Source: Chryseobacterium sp. CH21 | GTDB taxonomy: Bacteria; Bacteroidota; Bacteroidia; Flavobacteriales; Weeksellaceae | DNA length: 64,000 bases | Direction of reading: 5' to 3' | NCBI RefSeq assembly: GCF_004119445.1 | Contig: NZ_QICI01000036.1 | Span: 62,001-126,000 of the forward strand | Part shown: piece after piece, positions 34,554 through 44,533 of the stretch | Position numbering within the stretch: the first letter of the stretch is position 1 | How the letters are laid out: every line of letters starts with the position of its first letter | Made by a program: the position numbers and the translations under genes | The notes under the pieces: generated by a model | Databases searched by the model: none | Told to the model about the DNA's origin: nothing | Seen by the model: the letters and a program-made list of their open reading frames with translations, nothing else

Positions 34554-37376
34554 TTAATACCAGCCTCTTCTCGCTGCATTAATAATCGATCCAAGATTAA
34601 GAATCAATGTATATCTGATGCGTTTTCCATAATCCTTGAATGAAGGTTCAAATCCTAAAGAAGACTGTATCGGAAAATAAACTTCGAGGAAATCAGGGAT
34701 AATTCTCACTTTAACTCCAGTATCCCATATGAATTTTGCAGGAAGATCTTTGTTTTTATACACTCCGGCATCGGCATATACATGGAATATTTTCCAGATA
34801 CTTGAATCTACGTTTGCAGAGGTAATCCATTGGTTTACTGTTCCCGGTAGAAATGATTTAAAACCACCGTCAGCTAATATAAACTGTTGCGAAAGGAGAC
34901 CACTGCTGGCGCTCTCTCCCAAAAGAGTATAAGAGAATGAATAATTGGAAACCCTTGAAATACCATAGTCGAAAAGGTTGTTTCGGGTATTGTTTCTTAG
35001 AAAATATCCGGCAAATAAACGTAAGCTAAGCTTTTGTTTAGGGGCAAATTCCCATCTGTAGAAACCTTCAGCTGTTATTTTATTAAAATCTTCCATTCCC
35101 TGAGTGCTCAGACTGAAACTTTTTTCATGAATCATCTGGCTGTCGCTATAGCCATATCCGATACTCCAGAGATTATACTTCTTGTAATCGTCGTTAGCAA
35201 TCATTAAAGGACTAAGATCTCTCTCAAAATAATTATAAGAGACTCCAATCCCTCTGCTTACCGTACTTCTGGGATTCTTTCTGAAATTGATAGAAGAAGA
35301 TATAGAAGTCTTTCTGTAAGCCAGATTATAATCATAATGGAAATAAGAACCGGATAGTCCGAAGGTCAAACTTCTGATAATACTTTCTGCGGGCAGAATA
35401 GTGTAGGAAACCGCTGCGGAACCAGTCAGCTTTCCTGTTCCGGTACTGTAGGTTGGTGTAACTGAATACAGAAATTTCTGATCAAAGAAAGACTGGTTTT
35501 TTAAATTCACTCCCAAAAGGAATTTATCATACGTATTATTAAAACGCACTCTTGGGCTGATATAAATTTCGTTGTACTCCGGATTGGGAATATCTTTTAT
35601 TAATTTAAGTTTAATTTTTTTTGCATTGGAAAAAATTCCTTTTGCATATAGAAAATTATCTCTGTAATTGGATTCCGGAAAGATGTAGCCGCTGTTTAAA
35701 GTGACTTTGTAAATGTTATCTGAAGCAGGAAGTGTCAGGCTGGCCATACGTTCATTTTCTTCAGTATCTATCCAGTAAGCCTTCTTTTCTCCTGTTTTTG
35801 TTTCTGTTTCCAATTTTACAGGAATGGAAATATCGGTATTTTTTACAATGTTTATTTGGAGTGAATCGTTTTCTTTTCGAATATTTTTTAATTTGAAATC
35901 AACTCTGTTTTTCTGTTTGAAAAAGTTTGAAAGATAAGCTGTTGATTTATTTTTTTCGGAAAGCGAAGTGAGAAAATCTTCAGGATGTATTCTTTTTCCC
36001 GAATTCTGGTAAATATAATTTTTTACAATATCATTGAAATTGTCATACCCCATTTTATCTGCTGAATAATTGAACAGACTTCCGGTTTCAAAACTGCTGA
36101 CAGCCATATCATTGAAATTACTTAAAACAGGGAAATGTTCAGTAATCTTCTGATCAAGATTTTGCAGCATAATATATTGGTAGGAAAGTCCGTAGCGGTC
36201 CAGAAGTTTTACTTTGGAGGCATGGAATAATTTTAAAGGCTTAACTCCAAAGATTTTGGTTTCCGGAAGGGTTCCTAAAAGTTTCGTATCAGTATAGAAC
36301 TTTTTCAGATACTGAATTTCCAGATAAGATTTTAATCCGTTTTTAAACCAATGATCTTTTTCTTTATCTGCAATAACGGTTTCATCAAGAATTTTCTTGG
36401 TAATCATTCCAAAATAATCCAGATCCGTTTTTTCTGTATTGGTAAATAACTGGAATCTGAATTTCCAGAAAGTAATATCATTATTTCCAAAAAAGTCTTC
36501 TTTAGCTCTGAATTTATCTGAAATAAAAAGACTTTTCGGAAGAATACCCAGTCTCTCTTTAAGGAATTTTAAATGTAGAGGAAGATAAAATTCCAGATTC
36601 TGCTTTTCTTCAGGATTCAGGTTATATCCAAATTTGACCTCGGTTTCATCTCCATCAATATTGGTTTTTATGGAAGGATAACCAATAGTAGAAATTAAAA
36701 ACTCCGGATCAGAATCCAGATTTCCTTTAAAAGAATTCATCTGAACCTGTGGAAGATTACCTTCAACAAAAGTATTGACAGGAATATCAAAGTTGACAGT
36801 CCAGAAAGTATTGAAACTTACTGGTTCTTCAATATCGTGATAGTTTCTTTTGGAAATATTGTCCGGATCAAAATGATCCGGAACAATAAAGAAATATTTT
36901 AATACTGTATTCTGAGCAGATGTTCCGTATCCCGTAAAAGTTTTATCGGGAAGCTGCATTCTGTATTGCAACTGTAATGTGACACTTTCGCCAGATTTCA
37001 GTATGTTTTTCAGAGGAATAAAAAGATTTTCATCTGAGAGGGTACTGACTGGGATGACTTCATTTTCAGAATTTTTGATATTCAATTCAAGAAGTTTACC
37101 CAATTGATCACTTTTTGCAAAGTGCAAATCCGTATTCCTGTCTTCCAGTTTTCTGTAGACTAAAGAGGTTCCGCGTCTGTTGTATGCGGAAACCCAATTC
37201 AGGAGTTTTACCGTCTGCAGATCTTTTCCGGAATGATTGTAATAAACAATTTCCTGATTGATCTCAAGGTTCTTCTTGTCAGGAGACAGTTTTGCTTCAA
37301 TATAAATACTGTCTTTCTGTGCAGAGACCTGTGCGACTCCCCAGAACAAAATAAGGCAAATGCTGAGCTTTTTCAA
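34554..37376 (-). CDS. M1-aminopeptidase-like domain fused to an outer-membrane barrel (940 aa)
   Basis: Signal peptide MKKLSICLILFWGVAQVSAQ. Residues about 20-240 read like the N-terminal beta saddle of M1 peptidases (DSIYIEAKLSPDKKNLEINQEIVYYNHSG). About 260-470 is the helical peptidase-like region, but the zinc motif HExxH is missing: in its place is a sequence with LDYFGMITKKILDETV, and the usual W.NEG.A.Y segment is DHWFKNGLKSYLE. After about 590 the rest is strand-rich barrel (VRFNNTYDKFLLGVNLKNQS..., YTLILNLGSI). So this appears to be a catalytically dead gluzincin fused to a barrel, a surface protein family common in this group. Convergent with the LTD gene. Function unknown. Confidence 0.75.
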   Translation of the reverse strand: MKKLSICLILFWGVAQVSAQKDSIYIEAKLSPDKKNLEINQEIVYYNHSGKDLQTVKLLNWVSAYNRRGTSLVYRKLEDRNTDLHFAKSDQLGKLLELNIKNSENEVIPVSTLSDENLFIPLKNILKSGESVTLQLQYRMQLPDKTFTGYGTSAQNTVLKYFFIVPDHFDPDNISKRNYHDIEEPVSFNTFWTVNFDIPVNTFVEGNLPQVQMNSFKGNLDSDPEFLISTIGYPSIKTNIDGDETEVKFGYNLNPEEKQNLEFYLPLHLKFLKERLGILPKSLFISDKFRAKEDFFGNNDITFWKFRFQLFTNTEKTDLDYFGMITKKILDETVIADKEKDHWFKNGLKSYLEIQYLKKFYTDTKLLGTLPETKIFGVKPLKLFHASKVKLLDRYGLSYQYIMLQNLDQKITEHFPVLSNFNDMAVSSFETGSLFNYSADKMGYDNFNDIVKNYIYQNSGKRIHPEDFLTSLSEKNKSTAYLSNFFKQKNRVDFKLKNIRKENDSLQINIVKNTDISIPVKLETETKTGEKKAYWIDTEENERMASLTLPASDNIYKVTLNSGYIFPESNYRDNFLYAKGIFSNAKKIKLKLIKDIPNPEYNEIYISPRVRFNNTYDKFLLGVNLKNQSFFDQKFLYSVTPTYSTGTGKLTGSAAVSYTILPAESIIRSLTFGLSGSYFHYDYNLAYRKTSISSSINFRKNPRSTVSRGIGVSYNYFERDLSPLMIANDDYKKYNLWSIGYGYSDSQMIHEKSFSLSTQGMEDFNKITAEGFYRWEFAPKQKLSLRLFAGYFLRNNTRNNLFDYGISRVSNYSFSYTLLGESASSGLLSQQFILADGGFKSFLPGTVNQWITSANVDSSIWKIFHVYADAGVYKNKDLPAKFIWDTGVKVRIIPDFLEVYFPIQSSLGFEPSFKDYGKRIRYTLILNLGSIINAARRGWY

Positions 37377-37429
37377 ATATTCGTGATAAAGCCCAAATAT
37401 AACTTATTTTGTATATACTTTATAGGATT

Positions 37430-38809
37430 TTAACCTTGAATTGTTTTTTTGTCCAAAGAATTAATATACGCATTCCATCCTTCAGTCTTATAAGTGATGG
37501 CAGATGCTTCAGGATCATTAGATTTATAAATTCCTCTTCCTACAATAATAAAATCCGTGTGTAGTGTTTTGAAAACATGTTCCGGCGTATTATACTGCTG
37601 TCCTTTACCATCTCCTGAATCTGCAAGATTTACTCCCGGAGTGAATAATAAAAGGTCTTCCGGAATTTTGTTTTGAGATACTCCACCAATGACATTTGGA
37701 TGAGATAAAGCTACTTTTAAAGCTTCTTCACGATAGCTGGCTGTTGTAAGCGCTCCTTTTGAAGACATTCCAACGATGGCTACCACGCCTACATTTTTGA
37801 AGCAGTCTAATGATTCAAAACCTCCGATCACCTGTGAAGTGACAAAATCTGCCCAATCTGTAATTTTGAAAACCCCGCTTGTAAACTGAAGTTCCTGTGT
37901 ATTCCCAATGTCAGCAAATTTTCTGTCTTCCATCAATAAAAACTGATGTTTTGCAGCAATGGCTTTTAGAGGAGTGATTGTTTTTTCATAATCAAAATCA
38001 GAAATGATATCGATATGCGTTTTTAAAGCAATCACATGCGGACCTACTTTTTCAGCAAGTTCCAATAGCTCCTGAGTGGTTGTAACATCAGCAGAAGCAA
38101 TAAGATTTGATTTTTTCGCTAAAGCTGTTTCCAGTAATTTCTTTGAAACAGAATGTTGTGTAGCTTCAAGTTTCTGTTCATAAGATGATCTTGTTTCTTC
38201 TTCAAACTGAATGTGATTCCCCTGAAGGAAATCCTGAATTCTTTTTACTTCTTCATCAGATAATTCTCCGGTTTCCTGAAGAATGTCACATACCTCCGAA
38301 ATATTGAAAAGAGTGTGTACTCTGTAGCCTTTGCCTTCTAATAGCTGCTTTCCTCCCTGCTCTCTATCCAGTACTACTACAATATCAGAAACTTTAAGAT
38401 CTTCCTGTTCTATTTCAGGAATAGTTTCTAATAAAGATTTTCCTGAAGTGATCACATCTTCTACCAAAAGACAGTTTTGTCCTTTCTGGTAAATTCCTTC
38501 GATCAACTTTTTGGTACCGTAGCTTTTGGCTTCTTTTCTTTTAATAATTAATGGAATATAGCTTTCCAGAGACATTGCAGTTGCCATTGGAAGAGCAGCA
38601 TAAGGAACTCCACAGATTAAATCAAAATTATCTAATGGAAGCATTTCCAATAAATAATTAGCAAGATTTTTTAAAATTTTAGGATCTGAAGCCAAAGGTC
38701 TCAGGTCTACATAAAAAGGGCTTTCAATACCACTTTTCAGGGTAAACCTTCCGAATTTGATGATCCCTAGCTTGTAGCACTCTAAGAAGAATTCTTTTTT
38801 ACTTTCCAT
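37430..38809 (-). CDS. UMP synthase-like fusion: orotate phosphoribosyltransferase + OMP decarboxylase
   Basis: Catalyses the last two steps of UMP synthesis. 459 residues: OPRT domain about 1-205 with the PRPP loop LVEDVITSGKS (115-125), then OMP decarboxylase about 215-459 with ALKTHIDI (Lys263 region) and LMEDRKFADIGNT (292-304). OPRT first, decarboxylase second, and the DRKFADIGNT motif is the form typical of eukaryotic UMP synthase rather than the short bacterial PyrF. Both active sites look complete. A promoter TTG-N18-TAAATTTG lies just upstream. Such fusions are scattered in bacteria and may come from lateral transfer. Confidence 0.9.
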   Translation of the reverse strand: MESKKEFFLECYKLGIIKFGRFTLKSGIESPFYVDLRPLASDPKILKNLANYLLEMLPLDNFDLICGVPYAALPMATAMSLESYIPLIIKRKEAKSYGTKKLIEGIYQKGQNCLLVEDVITSGKSLLETIPEIEQEDLKVSDIVVVLDREQGGKQLLEGKGYRVHTLFNISEVCDILQETGELSDEEVKRIQDFLQGNHIQFEEETRSSYEQKLEATQHSVSKKLLETALAKKSNLIASADVTTTQELLELAEKVGPHVIALKTHIDIISDFDYEKTITPLKAIAAKHQFLLMEDRKFADIGNTQELQFTSGVFKITDWADFVTSQVIGGFESLDCFKNVGVVAIVGMSSKGALTTASYREEALKVALSHPNVIGGVSQNKIPEDLLLFTPGVNLADSGDGKGQQYNTPEHVFKTLHTDFIIVGRGIYKSNDPEASAITYKTEGWNAYINSLDKKTIQG

Positions 38810-38828
38810 TATTTTTTATTAGATATTG

Positions 38829-38857
38829 CAAATTTAAGCAATTGAAATAAGGCTCAA
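38829..38857 (-). promoter_or_regulatory. Promoter of the OPRT-ODC gene
   Basis: On the minus strand, TTG (38855-38857), 18 bases, TAAATTTG (38829-38836). The start of transcription would be about 15 bases before the ATG at 38809. Confidence 0.6.
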
Positions 38858-38875
38858 AAATTTATCGCTCATTTG

Positions 38876-38910
38876 TAAATAAAAAACCATCCCGGATGGA
38901 CCAGGATGGT
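38876..38910 (-). terminator. Terminator of the DUF1232 gene
   Basis: On the minus strand ACCATCC (38904-38910) pairs with GGATGGT (38886-38892), followed by TTTTTTATTT. Lies 20 bases after the DUF1232 stop. Confidence 0.7.
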
Positions 38911-38930
38911 GTGAAAAATATAATAAACTG

Positions 38931-39272
38931 TTATTTTACGATTTCAGCCTCAATGATTTGGGCTCCACTGTATTTTTGTTCGGCTTCCCATAATAAAAAC
39001 TTGTCTACCTCTTTAATAAGTTTAGGAATGGTAAGTGACAATACTGCCAGGTCATCCATTACTCCCAATACCGGTATTACAAATTCAGGAAGCAGGTCAA
39101 TAGGGGAGAGTACATATAAAATTCCCAGTAAAGGAAGAATAATGTCTATGGATTTCATTGGATAAACTCCTTTTCTCCACATTTTAACCATTCTGAAAAT
39201 ATCAGGGATCTTTTTTATAAAGCCCTTATGATTGATGGCTTCTTTTGCAAGATTTAATTTTGAATATTTCAT
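38931..39272 (-). CDS. YkvA family (DUF1232) membrane protein
   Basis: 113 residues; the DUF1232 core is ILYVLSPIDLLPEFVIPVLGVMDDLAVL (about 50-78), with the conserved SPIDLLPE and DDL motifs, and an N-terminal amphipathic region. These proteins are membrane-associated; their function is not known. Monocistronic. Confidence 0.88.
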   Translation of the reverse strand: MKYSKLNLAKEAINHKGFIKKIPDIFRMVKMWRKGVYPMKSIDIILPLLGILYVLSPIDLLPEFVIPVLGVMDDLAVLSLTIPKLIKEVDKFLLWEAEQKYSGAQIIEAEIVK

Positions 39273-39355
39273 TTTGTGTTAGGATTTAATAAATTTTTCA
39301 ACGCTATTAAATTCGCAAATCCTGTACCAATAAATTATAAAATTTAGTTAAAATA

Positions 39356-39895
39356 TTATTTGATAATATTGTCAATGAACTGATGCACAGTCTCTGTGTT
39401 CCAGTCTTTTGTAGCATCCTCTTTAATAAGGATTCTTCCATGCTTATCCAGAAGGAAAGTGGTAGGGAAAACCTTGGGAAGAATTTTCTCAGAAATAGGG
39501 CTTTGAGCAATATATACAGGAACGGTATAGTTATTTTCTTTTAAAAATTTTCTTACATCCTCTTCCTTATCATTCATGGCAATAAGTACAAAATCTACAT
39601 GATCTTTTCTGGTATCATACAGTTTCTGGATAGAAGGCCATTCTTTTCTGCAAGGCGGGCACCATGTTCCCCAGAAATTAAGGAAGACTCCTTTGTCTTT
39701 AAAGTTTTTAAGATTGGTGCTTGGAGCATTGATTCCTTTAAGCTCTATATCGTAATCTTCTTCACTGATGTGAACAGCATTTTCAATGGTAGCTACCGGA
39801 AAGAATGTATCCTTAAGAAAGTTTCTTATTCCCGGTACAAATGCAACAACACCAATGATTGCTATGATTACAATATAAATGATACTTTTTTTCAT
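39356..39895 (-). CDS. TlpA-like thioredoxin-fold protein, membrane anchored
   Basis: 179 residues. N-terminal transmembrane helix (about 4-24), then a thioredoxin domain with active site WGTWCPPCRKEW (Cys76 and Cys79 region) and cis-Pro segment VFPTTFLLD. Typical periplasmic TlpA/ResA: a reductant for c-type cytochrome assembly or disulfide handling. It lies 9 bases downstream of the next thioredoxin-fold gene (39905), so both are in one transcript, probably with aroC. Confidence 0.9.
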   Translation of the reverse strand: MKKSIIYIVIIAIIGVVAFVPGIRNFLKDTFFPVATIENAVHISEEDYDIELKGINAPSTNLKNFKDKGVFLNFWGTWCPPCRKEWPSIQKLYDTRKDHVDFVLIAMNDKEEDVRKFLKENNYTVPVYIAQSPISEKILPKVFPTTFLLDKHGRILIKEDATKDWNTETVHQFIDNIIK

Positions 39896-39904
39896 ATCTC
39901 TTTT

Positions 39905-40468
39905 TTATAGAAGATCTAAAATTTCCTGAACAGCGTCTTTTCCTCTGTTTTTAGCATAATATATCTGCAGATCATTATAGAAACTATCTTTTGGATATGC
40001 TTCAGGATCAGCTTTATATTTCATCAGCAGCTCATATCCGTATTTCGGACGCGGTCCCCATGAATTTTTTACATTCAGGTCTTTGTCAAGGATAATTACT
40101 TTAGGAATAGATTCGGTACCATTAGTCAAAAACTGATTGATTAAACTTTTATCACTGTCTCTCAGAAAAACTCTTACCTCGTTATGTCCTTCAAAAAATC
40201 TGAAAAGAGCAGGCACTGTTGCGCTTGCATCACCACACCATGCTTCGGAAATGATTAAAATTTTTCCGTCAAAGTTTTTGGCAGCAAGTTCTTTCAGCTG
40301 ATCTTCATCCGGAACGTATTTTTTTACCGTTCTGTCCATTCTCTGAAGACCCAGTTCGTAATATTGTTTATAGTCAAGTTCCTGTTGGTTGGCAGGATTT
40401 TCTAATCTTTCTTTTGCAATCTGAAGGTATTCTTCAAAAGAAATTCCTTTATCCCAGTAATTTTTCAT
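39905..40468 (-). CDS. Thioredoxin-fold protein with WCGDAS site
   Basis: 187 residues, no signal peptide, cytosolic. The active-site stretch ISEAWCGDASATVPALF keeps only the first Cys of CxxC (Cys-Gly-Asp-Ala), as in the thioredoxin family with WCGDA; the cis-Pro region is ESIPKVIILDKD. It therefore probably works as a one-cysteine or thiol-binding protein rather than a dithiol oxidoreductase. It follows aroC by 17 bases and precedes the TlpA-like gene by 9. Confidence 0.85.
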   Translation of the reverse strand: MKNYWDKGISFEEYLQIAKERLENPANQQELDYKQYYELGLQRMDRTVKKYVPDEDQLKELAAKNFDGKILIISEAWCGDASATVPALFRFFEGHNEVRVFLRDSDKSLINQFLTNGTESIPKVIILDKDLNVKNSWGPRPKYGYELLMKYKADPEAYPKDSFYNDLQIYYAKNRGKDAVQEILDLL

Positions 40469-40485
40469 TACTAAAAATATTTATG

Positions 40486-41556
40486 TTAAAAATTATTGAT
40501 GTTTCTTGTTTTGTTGATCAAAAACAGGTCTGCCAGTACAAATGCAGCAAGACTTTCCACTACAGGAACCGCTCTTGGAACTACACAAGGGTCGTGACGT
40601 CCTTTTCCTTCCACGATTACCGGATTTCCATCTTTGTCAATACTGTCCTGAGGTCTCAATATCGTAGCTACAGGTTTGAATGCTACACGGAAATAGATGT
40701 CCATTCCGTTAGATATTCCTCCCTGAATTCCTCCTGAAAGATTAGATTTTGTAGTGAAATCTGTGTTGAAAGCATCATTATGCTCTTTTCCTGTCATTTT
40801 GGCACCGCAGAAACCGCTTCCATATTCAAAACCTTTGCAGGCATTAATATTCAGCATTGCTTTTGCCAGCTCAGCCTGAAGTTTTGAGAAGATAGGTTCA
40901 CCAATTCCTACAGGAACATTTTTAATCACACAAGTGATGGTTCCTCCAATGGTGTTCCCTTCTTTTTTGATCTCTTTGATTCGTGCAATCATCCTTTCAG
41001 CCGTTTCAGCATCAGGACAACGAACATCATTGCTTTCTGTTTGGGAGAAATCCAAAGCCTGATATGGTTTTTCACAGAAAATATCACCTACGGAAGAAAC
41101 GTAAGCGTTGATCTCAATGTCTGGTAAAAGCTGTTTGGCAAGTGCGCCTGCAACTACCCAGTTCATTGTTTCTCTTGCAGAAGATTTTCCACCACCACGG
41201 TGATCCCTGAAGCCAAATTTCTGGTCATAGGTGAAATCTGCATGGCTCGGACGATATGCCCCTGCAATATGATCATAATCTTTCGATTTCTGATTTTCGT
41301 TTTCAATGATAAAACCAATTGGCGTACCTGTTGTTTTTCCATCAAAGATTCCGGAAAGAAACTTTACTGTGTCACTTTCTTTTCTTTGTGTAACGATTGC
41401 TGACTGGCCGGGCTTTCTCCGATTCAGTTCGTACTGAACCTGATCGAGATCTACCGCTAAACCTGCCGGAAAATTATTGATGATACCGCCATAAGCCACT
41501 CCGTGACTTTCTCCAAATGTTGTAAGACTAAGAAGATTACCTAATGTGTTGAACAT
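40486..41556 (-). CDS. aroC: Chorismate synthase
   Basis: Final step of the shikimate pathway: EPSP to chorismate, needing reduced FMN. 356 residues; the family signatures are seen: [68 protein letters not shown]. Complete at both ends. A CAAAATTA (TAATTTTG) -7-like box at 41561-41568 lies just upstream, implying almost no leader. The two thioredoxin-fold genes follow closely. Confidence 0.97.
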   Translation of the reverse strand: MFNTLGNLLSLTTFGESHGVAYGGIINNFPAGLAVDLDQVQYELNRRKPGQSAIVTQRKESDTVKFLSGIFDGKTTGTPIGFIIENENQKSKDYDHIAGAYRPSHADFTYDQKFGFRDHRGGGKSSARETMNWVVAGALAKQLLPDIEINAYVSSVGDIFCEKPYQALDFSQTESNDVRCPDAETAERMIARIKEIKKEGNTIGGTITCVIKNVPVGIGEPIFSKLQAELAKAMLNINACKGFEYGSGFCGAKMTGKEHNDAFNTDFTTKSNLSGGIQGGISNGMDIYFRVAFKPVATILRPQDSIDKDGNPVIVEGKGRHDPCVVPRAVPVVESLAAFVLADLFLINKTRNINNF

Positions 41557-41606
41557 GATACAAAATTACCTTTTTTTCTTCAGATAATAAAGTTTCTGGA
41601 TTTGTT

Positions 41607-43266
41607 CTATTTATCAGTGTTTTTGATAGTATTGATAACCTTTTGCGCTTCCTTTTCTTCTTCCGAAGTCATTTTTTTCCAGATAAACCCCTTTTTAAGG
41701 TCATTTTTGTCTAAAAGCTGGGGGAAAATACCTGCTTCCACATAATCAAAAATATAATTAGGGTTTACTGCAGGAATTGGAGTATCAAAACTGTAAGGAT
41801 AATGATGGGAGATATTAAATTTGAAATTCCCGACTTTATATGTTTCAAACTGATGATACTCGTAGGTTGAAGGCTGATAAAGCTGTTTTTTTTCAAATCC
41901 TGTCATAAAACTTCCAACCCTGAAGCTTGGAATATATTTTTGAATGAATTCCGGAAAAGATAATATTGAAATAAAAAATAAACTTAAAGCTGAAAAGAGA
42001 ACAATAGATTTTTTCCGATCAAAATATTCGTAAAACAAGACAAAGAATATTACAAAAAAATATCTAAAAAAATCGGTATTGGGCGGAGAAAGTAAGAATC
42101 AATGCACTTTTTATCAATAATGAGATGCAGATCAGTGTCATCAGTTTTTTCTTTTTTATCCAGGCAAATGCAGAGAAAATACCCAGGCTCAGAACAAAAA
42201 GAATATTAATTTTGGATTTGATTCCTTCCAGTGAAAACCAGTTTTTGATATAATCTATAGTTGAAAACTTTTGAATTTCTTCATACGTGTACTGCATATC
42301 GTAAGTTTTCATGATGGCAAATTGCGAAGAAATTTTTAGCACTTCGGAATTAGGTTTCCAGGATACTCCCAAATCACCTATGGCTACAGGAAAAACAGGA
42401 TAGCCGAATACCCATATGTTTTTCACAAAGAAAATTAAGAGAATGATAATTCCTAAAAATAAAGGTCTGAAGCTGTTCTTAAAAATAAATACCGAACTTA
42501 AGAATGTTAGTACAGGCAGCCATATCATTGTTGGTTTTATGGCAAAAACAAAAATTGAAAAGGCAAAAAGGAGAGTAGTGTTTCTGTTTCCTGCCAGAAT
42601 TTCATTTAAAATAATCAACGAAAAAATAATGACAGGAAGATCCGGGCTTGGAGATTGTGAAAACAGCAGTAATAACGGCAGGAAACATAGATGGATCCAG
42701 TTTTTCCTTTCAATGATATAAATGCTGTAGATCATGAGGAGTGTGGAATTGATTCTCAAAAACGGATCAGAGAAGTTGGAAAACCCTGCCTGAAAAATAT
42801 GCCACAGTGACATTTGTCCCAGCGTCAGATCTATATTTGAAACTCCTTTTACCAGTCCGTATTCTGTAAGCCATTGAAGCGTAGGAATATAATACCCGAA
42901 ATGATCTAATATATAAGGATAGAAAGAACCAGCGAATATTATAATAAGAGAGATTACGCTCAATAATGCAAAATCTTTCTTTGAAAACTGATAGAATTCC
43001 CAGTAGAGTTTATTTTTAAAGAAAAAGAGTAATCCAAATAGTATTGAAGGTATTTCTACATAAATATTTAAAGGAATAAAAAAAGAAATAATTGTCCAGA
43101 TCAAACTTATTCCTAAGATTCCGGATAAAATTTTTCCGGAAACTTCCTGAAATAAAACTCCCCATATATTTTCCATGATTTTTCCCCACCCCATGAGGAC
43201 AGGAACGATGAAAATGGAAGAAAGAAGAATCAATATCATAAAAAAAGATTGCTTAAAAGTAAGCAA
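41607..43266 (-). pseudogene. Large polytopic membrane protein (LIC_10190-like), frameshifted
   Basis: The N-terminal part (from 43266) has about nine hydrophobic helices and ends SAQYRFF at a TAG made by the A7 run 42066-42072 (T7 on its strand). Removing one base gives SAQYRFFRYFFVIFFVLFYEYFDRKKS, restoring a further helix and joining a soluble C-terminal domain that ends at 41607; the whole product has 552 residues. The pattern (HFGYYIPTLQWLTEYGLVKG, then long hydrophobic loops) resembles the LIC_10190 group of glycosyltransferase-like membrane proteins. Function unknown. Simplest explanation is one extra base in the homopolymer. Confidence 0.7.
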
Positions 43267-43293
43267 TCTTTATATTTATTGTGAAAATATTTA

Positions 43294-43848
43294 TTAACGG
43301 GGTTGTACTCTTCCGTCTTTTCTATCCTGTGATCTACCAATGGTATACCCTGTAGCACCTCCTACAACACCACCAATTACAGCTCCCAGTCCTCTGTTTT
43401 TCTTGGCAATCAGCGCTCCGGCAGCAGCACCACCTACAGTACCAATAACAGTTCCTTTGGCAGCTTTACTCCATCCTTTTTTCTGGGTCGTTCCCTGTGA
43501 AGTACTACTTCCGTTATTCGCATAACTTCCATTGCTGCTTCCTCCGGAATTGGAATTGGAGCTTCTGTCTCTATATATTGTTCTTGTTTCTCTGATTACT
43601 TTTGGTCTTGAATTATTTTCAGCAGCAATTCTAGCTTTTTTGCTTTCTGATATACTGTCCGCTTTTTTCTGAGCTTCATAGACCATTTTTTCCTTTTCAA
43701 TAGCCAGCTTTTGTTTTTCTATTTCAAGTTGTCTGGCCTGAAATTCAAGTTTCTGTGCTTCCAGTGATTTTTCTGCAACGCTGTCGTCTTTCTTGCAGGC
43801 CGTCATTAATAAGACGGATAAAAAACCTGCTAATACTATCTTTCCCAT
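43294..43848 (-). CDS. Lipoprotein with glycine-zipper domain
   Basis: 184 residues. Lipobox LLMTACKK (Cys18), a charged coiled-coil region rich in QKLEFQARQLEIEKQKLAIEKEK (about 30-70), a Ser/Asn/Gly linker, and a C-terminal glycine zipper (GTVIGTVGGAAAGALIA....GLGAVIGGVVGGATGYTIG, YMGG-like). Such domains insert in membranes; the protein may span or anchor between membrane layers. 27 bp upstream of the polytopic membrane gene, which it probably precedes in the transcript. Confidence 0.82.
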   Translation of the reverse strand: MGKIVLAGFLSVLLMTACKKDDSVAEKSLEAQKLEFQARQLEIEKQKLAIEKEKMVYEAQKKADSISESKKARIAAENNSRPKVIRETRTIYRDRSSNSNSGGSSNGSYANNGSSTSQGTTQKKGWSKAAKGTVIGTVGGAAAGALIAKKNRGLGAVIGGVVGGATGYTIGRSQDRKDGRVQPR

Positions 43849-44042
43849 AATTCAAATTTTAATACATAAAGCCAAAACGACTTTAATTTTAGTTTTATTT
43901 TCAATTATGAAGCCAAATTTTAGTTAATGAGTGTTAAAATTGTTGTTAAATCACCAAATTAACTTTTAATATCACTTGGTTTTATATTGCTGGTAAGGGA
44001 TTTCGGGAGTATTTGTAAATTTTAATTCACTGATAGTTTTTA

Positions 44043-44070
44043 TTGAATTCATATAAGTTGATTATTTTTG
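44043..44070 (+). promoter_or_regulatory. Promoter of the 44093 secreted protein gene
   Basis: TTG (44043-44045), 17 bases, TATTTTTG (44063-44070). Start of transcription would be about 15 bases before the ATG at 44093. Confidence 0.5.
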
Positions 44071-44092
44071 AACTACCAAATTACTTTTTAAT

Positions 44093-44533
44093 ATGAAAAA
44101 ATCAATTTTTACAGTGTCAGCATTAATTGGATTGCTGGCTGTTACAACGTCGTTTTCCTCAGGGGAAGTAGTAGAGGGTAATACACCCCGTTCAGTAGTG
44201 TCGGATAAGATTCCAAAGACCCAGACTTACAAAATTCGTTATGGTCTTCTTTCCAAAAGTGGAACGAAAATTCTTTCGGGTAATTATGATGTTGGAAGTT
44301 TTATTGCTGAAAACATGACTACAGGAGAGGTGTATGATACGTATTATAGTGGTGGATTCCAGTCGGTTCCTCAATATTATGATGGACTTCCTGCGGGAAC
44401 TTATACATTTTCTGCGATGCAGGGCCAAGGCGGCTGGGTAGGGTATGGAACAGTAGTTGCTACAGTTTCTGACGCACAGGTAGATTCTGACGGATATATT
44501 ACGGTATATATTCCAATCGTTTGGGAGGAATAG
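44093..44533 (+). CDS. Small secreted protein, function unknown
   Basis: 146 residues with signal peptide MKKSIFTVSALIGLLAVTTSFSSG. The mature part is strand-rich (YKIRYGLLSKSGTKILSGNYDVGSF, LPAGTYTFSAMQGQGGWVGYGTVVATVSD, YITVYIPIVWEE), like an Ig/FN3-type fold with the common LPAGTY turn. No T9SS domain. Monocistronic with its own promoter; a >1-kb gene-free region follows it. No family recognised. Confidence 0.75.
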   Translation: MKKSIFTVSALIGLLAVTTSFSSGEVVEGNTPRSVVSDKIPKTQTYKIRYGLLSKSGTKILSGNYDVGSFIAENMTTGEVYDTYYSGGFQSVPQYYDGLPAGTYTFSAMQGQGGWVGYGTVVATVSDAQVDSDGYITVYIPIVWEE

